A stretch of DNA of 64,000 bases, from contig WJYM01000012.1 of assembly GCA_009668205.1 (NCBI GenBank), positions 54,693-118,692 on the forward strand. The letters are read 5' to 3'. Positions 10,641-24,669 of this stretch are shown piece by piece (position 1 is the first letter of the stretch; the number at the start of each line of letters is the position of its first letter). The notes under the pieces are model-generated. The model was not told the origin of the DNA, made no database searches, and saw nothing but the letters and a program-made list of their open reading frames with translations. This stretch comes from Enterobacteriaceae bacterium RIT691. Lineage in GTDB: Bacteria; Pseudomonadota; Gammaproteobacteria; Enterobacterales; Enterobacteriaceae. A program made the translations under genes and the position numbers.

Positions 10641-10762
10641 CGGACATAAGATTCGGACATAACTTGCAATACATAGCCAATTGTCCGACCTTAAATACGC
10701 ATTAATTACGAAGCGCGAAAAAAACAAACTCCCTCTTACTCTCACAGTGAAGTGATAACGTT

Positions 10763-13468
10763 ATGTTGATTCCGTCAAAATTAAGTCGTCCTGTCCGTCT
10801 CGAACACACCGTGGTTCGCGAGCGACTGCTGGCGAAACTTTCCGGCGCGAACAATTACCGTCTTGCGCTGATCACAAGCCCTGCGGGCTATGGTAAGACC
10901 ACGCTCATTTCACAGTGGGCAGCAGGGAAAAACGATCTTGGCTGGTTCTCTCTGGACGACGGAGACAACCAGCAGGAGCGTTTTGCCAGCTATCTGATTG
11001 CCGCCATCCAACAGGCGACCGGCGGTCACTGCGTGGCCAGCGAAACGATGGTGCAAAAGCGCCAGTATGCGAGCCTCACTTCACTGTTTGCCCAGCTGTT
11101 TATTGAACTCAATGCCTGGCAGCGCCCGCTGCTGCTGGTGATTGACGATTATCATCTGATCAGTAACCCGGTTATCCATGACGCAATGCGTTTTTTCCTG
11201 CGTCATCAGCCGGAAAATATGACGATGGTGGTGCTGTCGCGCAATCTGCCTCAGCTTGGGATCGCCAATCTGCGCGTACGCGATCAGCTGTTGGAAATTG
11301 GCAGCCAACAGCTGGCATTTAACCATCAGGAAGCGAAGCAGTTTTTTGACTGCCGCCTGACCTCGCCCATTGAAGCCGCTGAAAGCAGTAAAATGTGCGA
11401 CCACGTGGCTGGCTGGGCCACTGCATTACAGCTCATCGCCCTTTCTGCCCGTCAGAACAACAGCGCCGCCCATCATTCCGCGCGACGTCTGTCGGGCATC
11501 AATGCCAGCCACCTGTCCGACTACCTGGTGGATGAAGTCCTCGACAGCGTCGATCTCAACACCCGCAATTTCCTGCTGAAAAGTTCGCTGCTGCGTTCAA
11601 TGAACGACTCGCTGATTGTGCGCGTCACCGGTGAGGAAAACGGACAGATGCGTCTCGAAGAGATTGAACGGCAGGGCCTGTTCCTGCAGCGAATGGACAA
11701 TTCAGGTGAATGGTTCAGTTACCACCCCCTGTTTGGCAGTTTCCTGCGTCAGCGCTGCCAGTGGGAACTGGCGACCGAGCTCCCGGACATTCACCGGGCC
11801 GCGGCGGAAAGCTGGATGGCGCAGGGTTTTCCCAGTGAAGCCATCCATCACGCCCTGTCGGCCGGTGATGCGGTCATGCTGCGTGACATCCTGCTGAACC
11901 ACGCATGGGGTTTGTTCCATCACAGCGAGCTGGCACTGCTCGAAGAGTCTATGGCCGCGCTGCCGTGGGAGAGCCTGCTGGAAAATCCACGTCTGGTACT
12001 GCTGCAAGCCTGGCTGATGCAGAGCCAGCATCGTTATAGCGAAGTGAACACCCTGCTGGCCCGCGCAGAAGAAGAGATGAGCAGCGAAATGGATGCCGCC
12101 CTGCATGCGGATTTCAACGCACTGCGCGCGCAGGTGGCCATTAATGACGGCAATCCTGGGGAGGCTGAACGCCTGGCCATGATTGCACTGGAAAATTTGC
12201 CGCTCGCCAGTTATTACAGCCGTATCGTGGCGACCTCAGTTCATGGCGAAGTCCTCCACTGCCAGGGAAAACTCAGTAAGTCGCTGGCGGTGATGCAGCA
12301 AACAGAACAGATGGCGCGCCGTCATGAAGTCTGGCATTACGCGCTGTGGAGCCTGATTCAGCAGGGTGAAATTCTGTTCGCTCAGGGTTTTTTGCAGGCG
12401 GCCTGGGAAGCCCAGGAAAAATCATTCCAGCTCATTCGTGAACAGCATCTCGAACAGCTGCCTATGCATGAATTTCTGCTGCGCATTCGCTCTCAGTTGC
12501 TGTGGGCATGGGCACGCCTGGATGAAGCCGAAATGAGCGCCCGCCACGGAATGGAAGTCCTCGCGAACTATCAGCCTCAGCAGCAGTTGCAATGTGTGGC
12601 CCTGCTGGCGCAAAGCTCACTGGCGCGCGGAAATCTGGACAACGCCCGCAATCATCTGAATCGTCTGGAAAATCTGTTGGGAAATGGCCAGTACCATAGC
12701 GATTGGGTGTCCAATGCCGACAAGGTTCGCGTGATTTACTGGCAGATGACCAATGACAAGAAAGCGGCCGCCAACTGGCTGCGTCAGACGCCAAAACCTG
12801 AATTTGCCAATAACCATTTCCTGCAGAGCCAGTGGCGCAATATTGCCCGCGCGCAGATTCTGTTGGGGGAAGTGGAATCGGCAGAAATCGTACTGGACGA
12901 ATTAAATGAGAATGCGCGCAGCCTGCGCCTGATGAGCGATCTCAACCGCAACCTGCTGCTGCTCAATCAGCTTTACTGGCAGGCGAATCGGAAGAACGAT
13001 GCTCAGCGCGTGCTGATGGAAGCCCTGGCGCTGGCCAATCGTACCGGGTTTATCAGCCATTTCGTGATTGAAGGAGAAGCCATGGCCCAGCAGCTGCGCC
13101 AGCTTCTTCAACTCAACACGCTGCCGGAACTGGAACAGCATCGCGCCCAGCGTATCCTGCGCGAAATCAACCAGCACCACAGGCATAAATTTGCTCACTT
13201 CGACGAGAACTTCGTTGAACGTCTGCTTAACCACCCTGAAGTACCGGAGCTTATCCGTACCAGTCCTCTGACTCAGCGAGAGTGGCAGGTGCTTGGGCTG
13301 ATTTATTCAGGCTACAGTAATGAACAAATCGCCGGGGAGCTGGATGTCGCCGCCACGACCATCAAGACGCATATCCGCAATCTGTATCAGAAATTGGGCG
13401 TAGCGCACCGCCAGGATGCCGTTCACCACGCGCAGAAGCTGCTGAAAATGATGGGGTATGGGGTGTAA
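10763..13468 (+). CDS. malT: ATP-dependent transcriptional activator of the maltose regulon
   Basis: A 901-residue STAND-class regulator, the same length as in E. coli. The N-terminal NTPase domain carries the P-loop GYGKTT (42-47) and a DDYHL Walker B-like motif. A winged helix and a long repeat region that binds maltotriose follow. The last 65 residues form the LuxR-type helix-turn-helix ([15 protein letters not shown], then GVAHRQDAV). It activates malPQ across the shared control region and other mal operons elsewhere. The ribosome site before the ATG is weak, as in E. coli. Confidence 0.98.
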   Translation: MLIPSKLSRPVRLEHTVVRERLLAKLSGANNYRLALITSPAGYGKTTLISQWAAGKNDLGWFSLDDGDNQQERFASYLIAAIQQATGGHCVASETMVQKRQYASLTSLFAQLFIELNAWQRPLLLVIDDYHLISNPVIHDAMRFFLRHQPENMTMVVLSRNLPQLGIANLRVRDQLLEIGSQQLAFNHQEAKQFFDCRLTSPIEAAESSKMCDHVAGWATALQLIALSARQNNSAAHHSARRLSGINASHLSDYLVDEVLDSVDLNTRNFLLKSSLLRSMNDSLIVRVTGEENGQMRLEEIERQGLFLQRMDNSGEWFSYHPLFGSFLRQRCQWELATELPDIHRAAAESWMAQGFPSEAIHHALSAGDAVMLRDILLNHAWGLFHHSELALLEESMAALPWESLLENPRLVLLQAWLMQSQHRYSEVNTLLARAEEEMSSEMDAALHADFNALRAQVAINDGNPGEAERLAMIALENLPLASYYSRIVATSVHGEVLHCQGKLSKSLAVMQQTEQMARRHEVWHYALWSLIQQGEILFAQGFLQAAWEAQEKSFQLIREQHLEQLPMHEFLLRIRSQLLWAWARLDEAEMSARHGMEVLANYQPQQQLQCVALLAQSSLARGNLDNARNHLNRLENLLGNGQYHSDWVSNADKVRVIYWQMTNDKKAAANWLRQTPKPEFANNHFLQSQWRNIARAQILLGEVESAEIVLDELNENARSLRLMSDLNRNLLLLNQLYWQANRKNDAQRVLMEALALANRTGFISHFVIEGEAMAQQLRQLLQLNTLPELEQHRAQRILREINQHHRHKFAHFDENFVERLLNHPEVPELIRTSPLTQREWQVLGLIYSGYSNEQIAGELDVAATTIKTHIRNLYQKLGVAHRQDAVHHAQKLLKMMGYGV

Positions 13469-13473
13469 GGTTT

Positions 13474-13567
13474 GTGCGGCCTGATGCCCTCTCCCCAACC
13501 CTCTCCCACAGGGAGAGGGAGCAAAAAATAGCACTGACCATTTTCCCTCTCCCCTTGGGAGAGGGGA
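13474..13567. repeat. CCCTCTCC-type palindromes between malT and glpR (copy 2)
   Basis: Begins with the tag GTGCGGCCTGATGCCC six bases after the malT stop, then CTCTCCCACAGGGAGAGGG (13501-13519) and a second palindrome CCCTCTCCCCTTGGGAGAGGG (about 13546-13566). It fills the gap between convergent malT and glpR and may serve as a two-way terminator. In K-12 the rtcBA/rtcR genes lie in this gap. Confidence 0.85.
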
Positions 13568-13589
13568 AACAGGCGACTCTGAACTAAAA

Positions 13590-14348
13590 TCAGCACAACT
13601 CCAGCTGAATGTTATTCTCGGCAATCACCTGCATCACGCCCGCAGGCGGCATTGCGTCGGTGTAGACCGCATCCACCAGGCTGATGCTTCCCATGTTCAC
13701 CATCGCGTTACGGCCAAACTTCGAGTGATCCACCACCAGCATGACGTGGCGTGAGTTTTCAATGATCGCGCGTTTGGTCCGTACTTCGTGGTAGTCAAAC
13801 TCCAGCAGTGAGCCATCAGTATCGATACCGCTGATCCCGAGAATGCCGTAATCGAGACGGAACTGAGAGATAAAATCGAGCGTCGCTTCACCAATAATGC
13901 CACCGTCGCGGCTGCGTAACTCGCCGCCCGCCAGAATCACGCGAAAATCCTCTTTCGCCATCAGCGTGTTCGCCACGTTCAGGTTGTTGGTGACGATGCG
14001 TAAATCCGAGTGATTCAGCAGCGCATGGGCCACCGCTTCCGGCGTGGTGCCGATATCAATAAACAGCGCAGATCCGTTCGGGATCTGGCTTGCCACTTTA
14101 CGGGCAATACGCTCTTTTTCCGCCGCCTGCGTCGCCTTGCGATCCTGCCAGGAGGTGTTGACCGAGCTGGACGGCAGTGCCGCACCACCGTGGTGGCGAA
14201 GGATCATCTGCTGCTCGGCCAGATCGTTAAGGTCACGACGAATCGTTTGTGGGCTGACGGAAAATTGCTCCACCAGCTCTTCCGTACTGACATAACCCTG
14301 CTTTTTTACCAGCTCAATAATCGCGTCATGACGTTGTGTTTGTTTCAT
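13590..14348 (-). CDS. glpR: glycerol-3-phosphate regulon repressor
   Basis: A DeoR-family repressor of 252 residues. The N-terminal helix-turn-helix runs from about residue 6 to 55 (YVSTEELVEQFSVSPQTIRRDL); the rest is the sugar-phosphate-binding DeoR C-terminal domain with the FIDIGTTPEAVA loop. It represses glp genes until glycerol-3-phosphate binds. Last gene of glpEGR, 18 bases after glpG. A predicted operator lies at the glpD promoter at 15.8 kb. The ORF is intact, unlike the defective glpR of some laboratory E. coli strains. Confidence 0.96.
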   Translation of the reverse strand: MKQTQRHDAIIELVKKQGYVSTEELVEQFSVSPQTIRRDLNDLAEQQMILRHHGGAALPSSSVNTSWQDRKATQAAEKERIARKVASQIPNGSALFIDIGTTPEAVAHALLNHSDLRIVTNNLNVANTLMAKEDFRVILAGGELRSRDGGIIGEATLDFISQFRLDYGILGISGIDTDGSLLEFDYHEVRTKRAIIENSRHVMLVVDHSKFGRNAMVNMGSISLVDAVYTDAMPPAGVMQVIAENNIQLELC

Positions 14349-14366
14349 GAAAGATCCCTGGAAAAA

Positions 14367-15197
14367 TTATGTTCGTTTCCGCACATTCTGCGTATCAGCA
14401 AACGCCATTGCCAACCCAACTACCAGCCCGGTGACGTGGGCGCCATTCGCAATCGACATCCCAAACAGGTCGAGCCAACCCACAATCAGCCACAGCAATG
14501 AGAAGATAATCAGCCCGCGTTGCAGGAAAATACCGCTTTGCGGATCCCGCTCACCGCGCAGCCAGGCATAACCCATCAGCGCATACACCACGCCAGACAA
14601 GCCGCCGAACCACGGGCCGCTGAATTTATGCTGAATAAACCCACTCAGCAGCGCGCTTATGACCGTAATCACCAGCAATTTTCCGCTGCCGATACGTTTT
14701 TCCACCATCCCGCCAAGATACCACCACCACAGCAGGTTAAAGAGGATATGCATCAGCGAGAAATGCATGAAGGCATGGCTGAAATAGCGCCACAATTCAA
14801 ACTGCTGTGACGGATCGTACGGCCAGGCGAGCCAAATCATCACCGCCTGATCGCCGATAACATTCATCACAATAAACACCAGAATACAGGCGATCATGAT
14901 GAGCCAGGTCAAAGGTCCGGCGTTGCTTTTGAGGGTATCGATAAACGGAAAACGACGATACTGCAGGCCGCTGTTGGTATGGCCAGATTGCCAGCTTGCC
15001 GCGAGATACCGCGGGTCGGCAGGATCCTCCAGGAAGCGCGCCAGCTCATTGTGCACACGAGACGCCTGGCTTTCGTCGGCCAGCCAGACATCGGTTTGCG
15101 TATGCTGTTGAATCGTCAGAATAACGCCCTGCGTTGCCATGTAGTCAACAAACGCCTGGGCGACTCGCGGGTTACTAAAAGAGGTAATCATCAACAT
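14367..15197 (-). CDS. glpG: rhomboid intramembrane serine protease GlpG
   Basis: A 276-residue inner-membrane protease with a cytoplasmic N-terminal domain and six membrane helices. The catalytic dyad is at the classic numbers: Ser201 in GGLSGVVYA and His254 in NGAHVTG. The WR motif region [13 protein letters not shown] and the HxxxN motif MHILFN are present. It cleaves transmembrane segments, including orphan subunits of membrane complexes; its link to glycerol metabolism is only genomic. Middle gene of glpEGR. Confidence 0.97.
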   Translation of the reverse strand: MLMITSFSNPRVAQAFVDYMATQGVILTIQQHTQTDVWLADESQASRVHNELARFLEDPADPRYLAASWQSGHTNSGLQYRRFPFIDTLKSNAGPLTWLIMIACILVFIVMNVIGDQAVMIWLAWPYDPSQQFELWRYFSHAFMHFSLMHILFNLLWWWYLGGMVEKRIGSGKLLVITVISALLSGFIQHKFSGPWFGGLSGVVYALMGYAWLRGERDPQSGIFLQRGLIIFSLLWLIVGWLDLFGMSIANGAHVTGLVVGLAMAFADTQNVRKRT

Positions 15198-15241
15198 ACG
15201 GAGCGTCGCTTATTCCACACAAAAGAAGACAGTATACCGTC

Positions 15242-15568
15242 TTAGCTTCCGTGTACCACTTCGGCCGGAAAATGGCGATGCCAGGCATCAAAACCGCCGT
15301 CCACGCTGTACACCTGGTCGTAGCCCTGTTGCAGCAGGTACTGAGCCGCCCCTTTGCTGCTGTTGCCGTGATAACACATCACCATCACCGGTGTTTCGAA
15401 ATCGGTATCGCGCATAAACGCGCCCAGCGTGTCATTCGTCAGATGAAAAGCGTCCGGCGTGTGACCCATTGCATAGCTCTGTGGATCGCGGATATCCACC
15501 ATCACCGCCAGCCCCTGCTGCAGTTTCTGGTGCGCTTCTTCTACGTTGATACATTCAAACTGATCCAT
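15242..15568 (-). CDS. glpE: thiosulfate sulfurtransferase (single-domain rhodanese) GlpE
   Basis: A 108-residue cytoplasmic rhodanese. Cys65 in the active-site loop CYHGNSS carries the persulfide, and [16 protein letters not shown] is the usual second rhodanese motif. It moves sulfur from thiosulfate to cyanide or thioredoxin in vitro; the physiological acceptor is uncertain. First gene of glpEGR, 44 bases before glpG, divergent from glpD. Confidence 0.96.
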   Translation of the reverse strand: MDQFECINVEEAHQKLQQGLAVMVDIRDPQSYAMGHTPDAFHLTNDTLGAFMRDTDFETPVMVMCYHGNSSKGAAQYLLQQGYDQVYSVDGGFDAWHRHFPAEVVHGS

Positions 15569-15606
15569 GGTGCTCTCTTTTGTTCATTGTCGGTCGCATA
15601 AGTTTT

Positions 15607-15699
15607 CCCCCTCTCCCCTGCCCTCTCCCTCAGGGAGAGGGAGTAAAACCCGCACCGGGCAGTTCCCTCTCCCCACGGGAGAGGGTTAGGGAGAGGGGA
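15607..15699. repeat. CCCTCTCC-type palindrome pair between glpE and glpD (copy 3)
   Basis: Two facing units, CCCTCTCCCTCAGGGAGAGGG (about 15620-15640) and CCCTCTCCCCACGGGAGAGGG (about 15665-15685), flanked by CCCCCTCTCCCCTG and TTAGGGAGAGGGG. Unusually for this family, it lies between two divergent starts rather than behind a gene, upstream of the glpD promoter. Confidence 0.85.
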
Positions 15700-15782
15700 A
15701 ACATTTTACCGCCAAGTGTACGTCCTCACGGTAGTTAAACGCTAATTTGTTACGCACATCACTCTGAAATGTTTTTTTGATG

Positions 15783-15827
15783 TTACCAATTGCGCGTTTG
15801 TTTGCTATATTGAGCGATAACGAACAT
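15783..15827 (+). promoter_or_regulatory. glpD promoter with GlpR operator
   Basis: A -35 TTACCA (15783-15788) and -10 TATATT (15806-15811) are 17 bases apart. From 15810 to 15827 the sequence TTGAGCGATAACGAACAT matches the palindromic GlpR operator (ATGTTCG...CGAACAT) at about 15 of 18 positions, with a perfect right half. It overlaps the -10 and the start point, so GlpR would block RNA polymerase. CRP control is known in E. coli but was not located here. Confidence 0.75.
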
Positions 15828-15862
15828 TTATGAGCTTTAACGAAAGTGCACGAGGGCGCAGC

Positions 15863-17371
15863 ATGGAAACCAAAGATCTGATTGTGATAGGCGGTGGCAT
15901 CAACGGTGCCGGTATCGCGGCAGATGCCGCAGGACGCGGATTATCCGTACTGATGCTGGAGGCTCAGGATCTGGCCTGTGCAACCTCAAGCGCCAGCTCT
16001 AAACTGATCCATGGCGGTCTGCGCTACCTGGAACACTACGAATTCCGTTTGGTCAGTGAGGCGCTCGCTGAACGTGAAGTGCTGTTGAAGATGGCACCTC
16101 ACATTGCCTTCCCGATGCGCTTTCGTTTACCGCATCGCCCGCATCTTCGCCCGGCATGGATGATTCGCATCGGTCTGTTTATGTACGACCATTTAGGCAA
16201 ACGCACCAGCCTGCCAAGCTCCACCGGGTTGCGTTTTGGCGCAGAGTCAGTCCTGAAGCCGGAAATTGTGCGCGGTTTCGAATATTCTGACTGCTGGGTG
16301 GATGACGCCCGTCTGGTTCTGGCGAACGCACAGATGGTGGTGAAGAAAGGCGGCGAAGTGCTGACACGCACCCGCGCCACCTCTGCACGCCGCGAAAACG
16401 GCCTGTGGATTGTTGAAGCAGAAGATATCGATACCGGCGAGAAATTCAGCTGGCAGGCTCGCGGACTGGTTAACGCCACAGGTCCATGGGTGAAACAATT
16501 CTTCGACGATGGCATGCACCTGCCGTCACCGTACGGCATTCGCCTGATCAAAGGCAGCCACATCGTGGTGCCGCGCGTACACACTCAGAAGCAAGCGTAC
16601 ATTCTGCAAAACGAAGATAAGCGCATCGTGTTTGTCATCCCGTGGATGGACGAGTTTTCGATTATCGGCACCACCGACGTGGAGTACAAAGGCGATCCGA
16701 AGAATGTCGAAATTGACGAGAGCGAAATTAACTACCTGCTGAAAGTGCATAACGCGCACTTTAAAAAACAGCTCGGTCGGGATGATATCGTCTGGACTTA
16801 CTCCGGCGCCCGCCCGCTGTGCGACGACGAATCAGATTCACCGCAGGCCATCACCCGCGATTACACACTCGATATTCATGATGTAAACGGTCAGGCCCCG
16901 CTGCTTTCAGTATTTGGCGGCAAGCTGACGACCTACCGTAAGCTGGCAGAACATGCGCTGGAAAAACTGACGCCGTACTATAAAGGCATCGGCCCGGCGT
17001 GGACCAAAGGGACACAGTTACCCGGCGGTGATATTGCCGGTGACCGCGACGATTACGCGGCAAAACTGCGCCGCCGCTATCCGTTTATCAGCGAAGGGAT
17101 GGCACGCCACTTCGCCCGTACTTACGGCAGCAACAGTGAGTGGATGCTGGGTGACGCGAAAGAGATTGCCGATTTAGGCGAGCATTTTGGTCATGAGTTT
17201 TACGAAGCTGAACTGCGCTATCTGGTGGAACACGAATGGGTACGCCGTCTGGATGATGCTATCTGGCGCCGCACTAAACAGGGCATGTGGTTGAATGCCG
17301 AAGAACAATCTCGTGTTGCACAATGGCTGGTACAAAACGTGGGAAAGCGTGAACTGGATTTAGCGTCGTAA
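15863..17371 (+). CDS. glpD: aerobic glycerol-3-phosphate dehydrogenase
   Basis: A 502-residue FAD enzyme on the inner membrane that oxidises glycerol-3-phosphate to dihydroxyacetone phosphate and reduces ubiquinone. The dinucleotide motif IGGGINGAGIAADAAGRG is at the N-terminus; SSKLIHGGLRYLE and GGKLTTYRKLAEHA are FAD-contact blocks. The start METKDL was chosen to match E. coli and has GAGG upstream. The ATG at 15830 would lie against the GlpR operator and add 11 unmatched residues. A REP pair follows the gene. Confidence 0.98.
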   Translation: METKDLIVIGGGINGAGIAADAAGRGLSVLMLEAQDLACATSSASSKLIHGGLRYLEHYEFRLVSEALAEREVLLKMAPHIAFPMRFRLPHRPHLRPAWMIRIGLFMYDHLGKRTSLPSSTGLRFGAESVLKPEIVRGFEYSDCWVDDARLVLANAQMVVKKGGEVLTRTRATSARRENGLWIVEAEDIDTGEKFSWQARGLVNATGPWVKQFFDDGMHLPSPYGIRLIKGSHIVVPRVHTQKQAYILQNEDKRIVFVIPWMDEFSIIGTTDVEYKGDPKNVEIDESEINYLLKVHNAHFKKQLGRDDIVWTYSGARPLCDDESDSPQAITRDYTLDIHDVNGQAPLLSVFGGKLTTYRKLAEHALEKLTPYYKGIGPAWTKGTQLPGGDIAGDRDDYAAKLRRRYPFISEGMARHFARTYGSNSEWMLGDAKEIADLGEHFGHEFYEAELRYLVEHEWVRRLDDAIWRRTKQGMWLNAEEQSRVAQWLVQNVGKRELDLAS

Positions 17372-17375
17372 TGTT

Positions 17376-17457
17376 GATGCCCGGTGGCGCTGCGCTGACC
17401 GGGCCTACAGAACTAACACGCACCGTAGGCCGGGTCAGGCGAAAGCCGCCACCCGGC
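17376..17457. repeat. REP pair (BIME-like) between glpD and glgP
   Basis: Two inverted REP units: GATGCCCGGTGGCGCTGCGC with GACCGGGCCTAC (17376-17409) and GTAGGCCGGGTCAGGCGAAA with CCGCCACCCGGC (17424-17457). They sit five bases after glpD and ten before the end of convergent glgP. This is the classical GCC(T/G)GATG-type REP, distinct from the CCCTCTCC family. Confidence 0.88.
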
Positions 17458-17467
17458 TTTTTTATGC

Positions 17468-21365
<3,898 letters not shown>

Positions 21366-21366
<1 letters not shown>

Positions 21367-22661
21367 TATCGCTCCTGTTTGACCTGCAACTTACGCAGCA
21401 TTTCCCGCGTAACCAGTACAATGCCTTCTTCTGAGCGGTAAAAACGACGGGCGTCCTCTTCCGCATTTTCCCCAATCACCATGCCTTCCGGGATCACGCA
21501 GGCGCGATCAATCACACAGCGACGCAGGCGGCACGAACGTCCAATCCAGACGTCCGGCAATAACACTGACGAATCTATGTTACAAAACGAATTTATCCGC
21601 ACGCGCGGGAACAACACCGACTGCACCACCACGGAGCCTGAGATGATGCAACCGCCGGAAACCAGCGAGTTCAGCGTCATACCATGGCTGCCCGAACGGT
21701 CCTGCACAAATTTGGCCGGCGGCAGCGATTCCATATGGGTGCGAATTGGCCAGTCCTGGTCATACATATCCAGCTCTGGTGTCACAGAGGCCAGATCGAG
21801 GTTGGCTTTCCAGTACGCTTCCAGCGTTCCCACATCGCGCCAGTACGGCTCTGCGGTAGGATCGGACTGCACGCAGGACAACGGGAAAGGATGTGCATAC
21901 GCCGTGCCAGCTTTCACAATTTTCGGGATGATATCTTTGCCGAAATCATGGCTGGAATTTTCGTCGTTGTCGTCCTGCTCCAGCAGCTCATAAAGATAAT
22001 CAGCATCAAAGATATAGATGCCCATACTGGCGAGGGATTTTGTGTCATCACCCGGCATGGTCGGCGGCGTTGCCGGTTTTTCTACAAACTCGACAATTTT
22101 GTCTTCGGCGTCCACCGCCATCACCCCAAAGGCTGTTGCCTCAGCAACGGGCACAGGCATGCAGGCTACGGTGCAACGTGCGCCTTTTTCGGCATGATCG
22201 ATGAGCATGCGCGAGTAGTCCTGTTTGTAGATATGGTCACCCGCCAGAATCACCACGTATTCCGCTTTGTAGCGGCGAATGATGTCGAGGTTTTGCGTGA
22301 CCGCATCTGCCGTACCGCGATACCAGTTTTCACCGCTGACGCGCTGTTGCGCAGGCAGCAGATCGACAAATTCGTTCATCTCTTCACTGAAGAATGACCA
22401 CCCGCGCTGAATATGCTGCACCAGAGTATGCGACTGGTACTGAGTGATCACGCCAATACGGCGGATCCCCGAGTTAATGCAGTTAGATAACGCGAAGTCG
22501 ATGATGCGGAATTTGCCACCAAAGTGCACCGCAGGTTTTGCCCGCTTAATGGTCAAATCTTTGAGTCGGGTTCCGCGCCCACCGGCGAGGATCAGCGCCA
22601 CTGCTTTCATCGGCAGTTGACGGGCGAGCATCAGAGGATCGTTCTTTTCAAGTCTAACCAT
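21366..22661 (-). CDS. glgC: glucose-1-phosphate adenylyltransferase (ADP-glucose pyrophosphorylase)
   Basis: A 431-residue enzyme making ADP-glucose from ATP and glucose-1-phosphate, the controlled step of glycogen synthesis. The nucleotidyl loop [14 protein letters not shown], the activator-site Lys in its N-terminal region ([12 protein letters not shown]), and a C-terminal left-handed beta-helix are visible. Fructose-1,6-bisphosphate activation and AMP inhibition are family knowledge. A strong AAGGAG precedes the ATG; CsrA represses glgC in E. coli through GGA motifs, and one overlaps this site. Confidence 0.98.
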
Positions 22662-22686
22662 GATTAACTCCTTTTTTCGCTCTTAT

Positions 22687-24669
22687 TCACGAGCGGACCT
22701 TTTCGAATACGCACACTCCGTGCGCGGGCCCATGCCAGACAGCCAGGGTGACCGGATTATCCTCTCCGGCGAATGGAGGAATGGCACGCCACTCCCCTAC
22801 GGGTAAAACAATATCGGCAACATCCTGAGTGCCATTGAGGGTGATGAGCCAGGCATCCGAAAGCAAAATCTGCATTTTTGGGATCCCCTGCTGCCACTCC
22901 TCGGCGCTCAAGGTTTGCGCATCCTTATTAAGCCAAACCACGCGGCCATCTCCCTCCTGCCACCAGCGATCTTCGGTCAGTGCCGGGATCTGTTGGCGCA
23001 GATGAATGAGTGCCGCGGTAAATGCCGTCAGGCCAGCATTGGCGTTGCTCCAATCGAGCCAGGCCAGCTCATTGTCCTGACAGTAGGCGTTATTATTGCC
23101 ATGCTGACTGTGGCCGTGTTCGTCACCGGCCAGCAGCATCGGGGTCCCCTGTGATAAAAGCAGCGTTGCCATCAGGGCATGGACGCTGGCGCGCCGCCGT
23201 TCAGTCACGTCGAGACTGCCGTCTAAACCTTCTATACCATGGTTATAACTATGGTTATTGTTAGTGCCGTCGCGGTTTTCTTCGCCGTTCGCCTCATTGT
23301 GTTTCTGATTGAAACAGACGCAGTCCTGCAACGTAAAACCGTCATGAGCCGTCGTCAGATTGACGGAGGCTGACGGCAAACGTCCGCTATGCTGGAAAAC
23401 ATCGCTGGAGGCGGCAAAGCGTCGCGCGAATTCAGCGAGCGACAGGTTTTGCTGCAACCAGAAGCGCCGACTGGCATCGCGAAACTGATCGTTCCACTCG
23501 GCAAACAGCGGTGGAAAGTTGCCGACCTGATAACCGCCATCACCGATATCCCAGGGTTCGGCAATCAGCTTCACCCGGGAAAGATGCGGGTCGTTTTTGA
23601 TCGCCTCAAACAACGGCGCATCAGGGCGAAACGTCGGCGTGCGTCCCATCACCGGCGCAAGGTCAAAGCGGAAACCATCCACATGACACTCATCGACCCA
23701 GAAACGCAGGCACTGACGGGCATATTCCACTGAGCCCGGGGTGCTGAGATTCAGGGTGTTTCCGCAGCCGGTCCAGTTGTGGTAATCGCCGTCGTCTCTT
23801 ATCCAATAATAGCTACGGTTATCAATTCCGCGCAGGGAGAAGGTCGGGCCATCCAGATCCACCTCCGCGCTATGGTTGAGCACGATGTCCAGAATGACTT
23901 CGATGCCTGCCGCGTGCAGCGCCTTCACCGCATCACGAAATTCCGTTAGCGCGTTCTCCTCGGACGTGGCATAGCCCGGCTCCACGGCAAACAGCGCCAG
24001 CGGGTTATAGCCCCAATAGTTGGAAAGCCCGAGGCGCTGCAACCGCGGTTCACTGGCAAAATGCGCCACCGGCAGCAGCTCCAGTGCCGTAATGCCCAAC
24101 TTCTGAAAATAAGCAATCATCAGCGGATGGGCCAGCGCCTGATACGTCCCGGCAATCTCTTTGGGAATGCCCGGATGCAGATAGGTCAGCCCTTTGACGT
24201 GCGCTTCGTAGATAACCGTCTTGCCCCACGGTGTGCGCGGAAGGGCATCGTTTTCCCAGTCGTAGTGCAAATCCACTACCACGGAACGCGGTGCGACGCT
24301 TGCGCTATCACGCTCATCCGGCTGGTCATGGCCGCCGTGCAAAATCGGATCGTCCTGCGCCTTTCCGTCCACACGATGAGCGCACGGGTCGAGCAACAGT
24401 TTGGCCGGATTAAAACGGTGCCCCTGCTGCGGGTCCCAAGGACCATGAACGCGGAACCCATAACGCAGCCCCGGGCGGGCCTTCGGCAGATAGCCGTGCC
24501 AGATGTCTCCCGTACGGCTCGGAAAATCTTCACGGTATTCGTTGCCGTGCTTATCAAACACACAGAGTTCAACCCGTTGAGCATGCGCGGAAAAGAGCGT
24601 GAAGTTCACGCCCTGCCCGTCATAGCTCGCGCCAAGCGGAGTGGGTTTGCCTGCCGTGAGTTTGCTCAT
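22687..24669 (-). CDS. glgX: glycogen debranching enzyme (limit dextrin alpha-1,6-glucohydrolase)
   Basis: A 660-residue GH13 enzyme that hydrolyses alpha-1,6 branches left by GlgP. An N-terminal CBM48 domain (about 10-110) precedes the barrel, which has the nucleophile in [11 protein letters not shown], the acid in LIAEPWD and the third carboxylate in TAHDGFTL. The ATG overlaps the glgB stop by four bases (ATGA), while 25 bases separate it from glgC. Confidence 0.97.
   Translation of the reverse strand: MSKLTAGKPTPLGASYDGQGVNFTLFSAHAQRVELCVFDKHGNEYREDFPSRTGDIWHGYLPKARPGLRYGFRVHGPWDPQQGHRFNPAKLLLDPCAHRVDGKAQDDPILHGGHDQPDERDSASVAPRSVVVDLHYDWENDALPRTPWGKTVIYEAHVKGLTYLHPGIPKEIAGTYQALAHPLMIAYFQKLGITALELLPVAHFASEPRLQRLGLSNYWGYNPLALFAVEPGYATSEENALTEFRDAVKALHAAGIEVILDIVLNHSAEVDLDGPTFSLRGIDNRSYYWIRDDGDYHNWTGCGNTLNLSTPGSVEYARQCLRFWVDECHVDGFRFDLAPVMGRTPTFRPDAPLFEAIKNDPHLSRVKLIAEPWDIGDGGYQVGNFPPLFAEWNDQFRDASRRFWLQQNLSLAEFARRFAASSDVFQHSGRLPSASVNLTTAHDGFTLQDCVCFNQKHNEANGEENRDGTNNNHSYNHGIEGLDGSLDVTERRRASVHALMATLLLSQGTPMLLAGDEHGHSQHGNNNAYCQDNELAWLDWSNANAGLTAFTAALIHLRQQIPALTEDRWWQEGDGRVVWLNKDAQTLSAEEWQQGIPKMQILLSDAWLITLNGTQDVADIVLPVGEWRAIPPFAGEDNPVTLAVWHGPAHGVCVFEKVRS

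Noticed and set aside
10389..10662. Two overlapping open frames of about 70-75 codons in the malP-malT gap
   Set aside because: They run through the malT control region, including the CRP site, lack good ribosome sites and resemble no family.
15830..15862. Longer glpD start at 15830
   Set aside because: The ATG abuts the GlpR operator and predicted transcript start, and adds 11 residues absent from the family.
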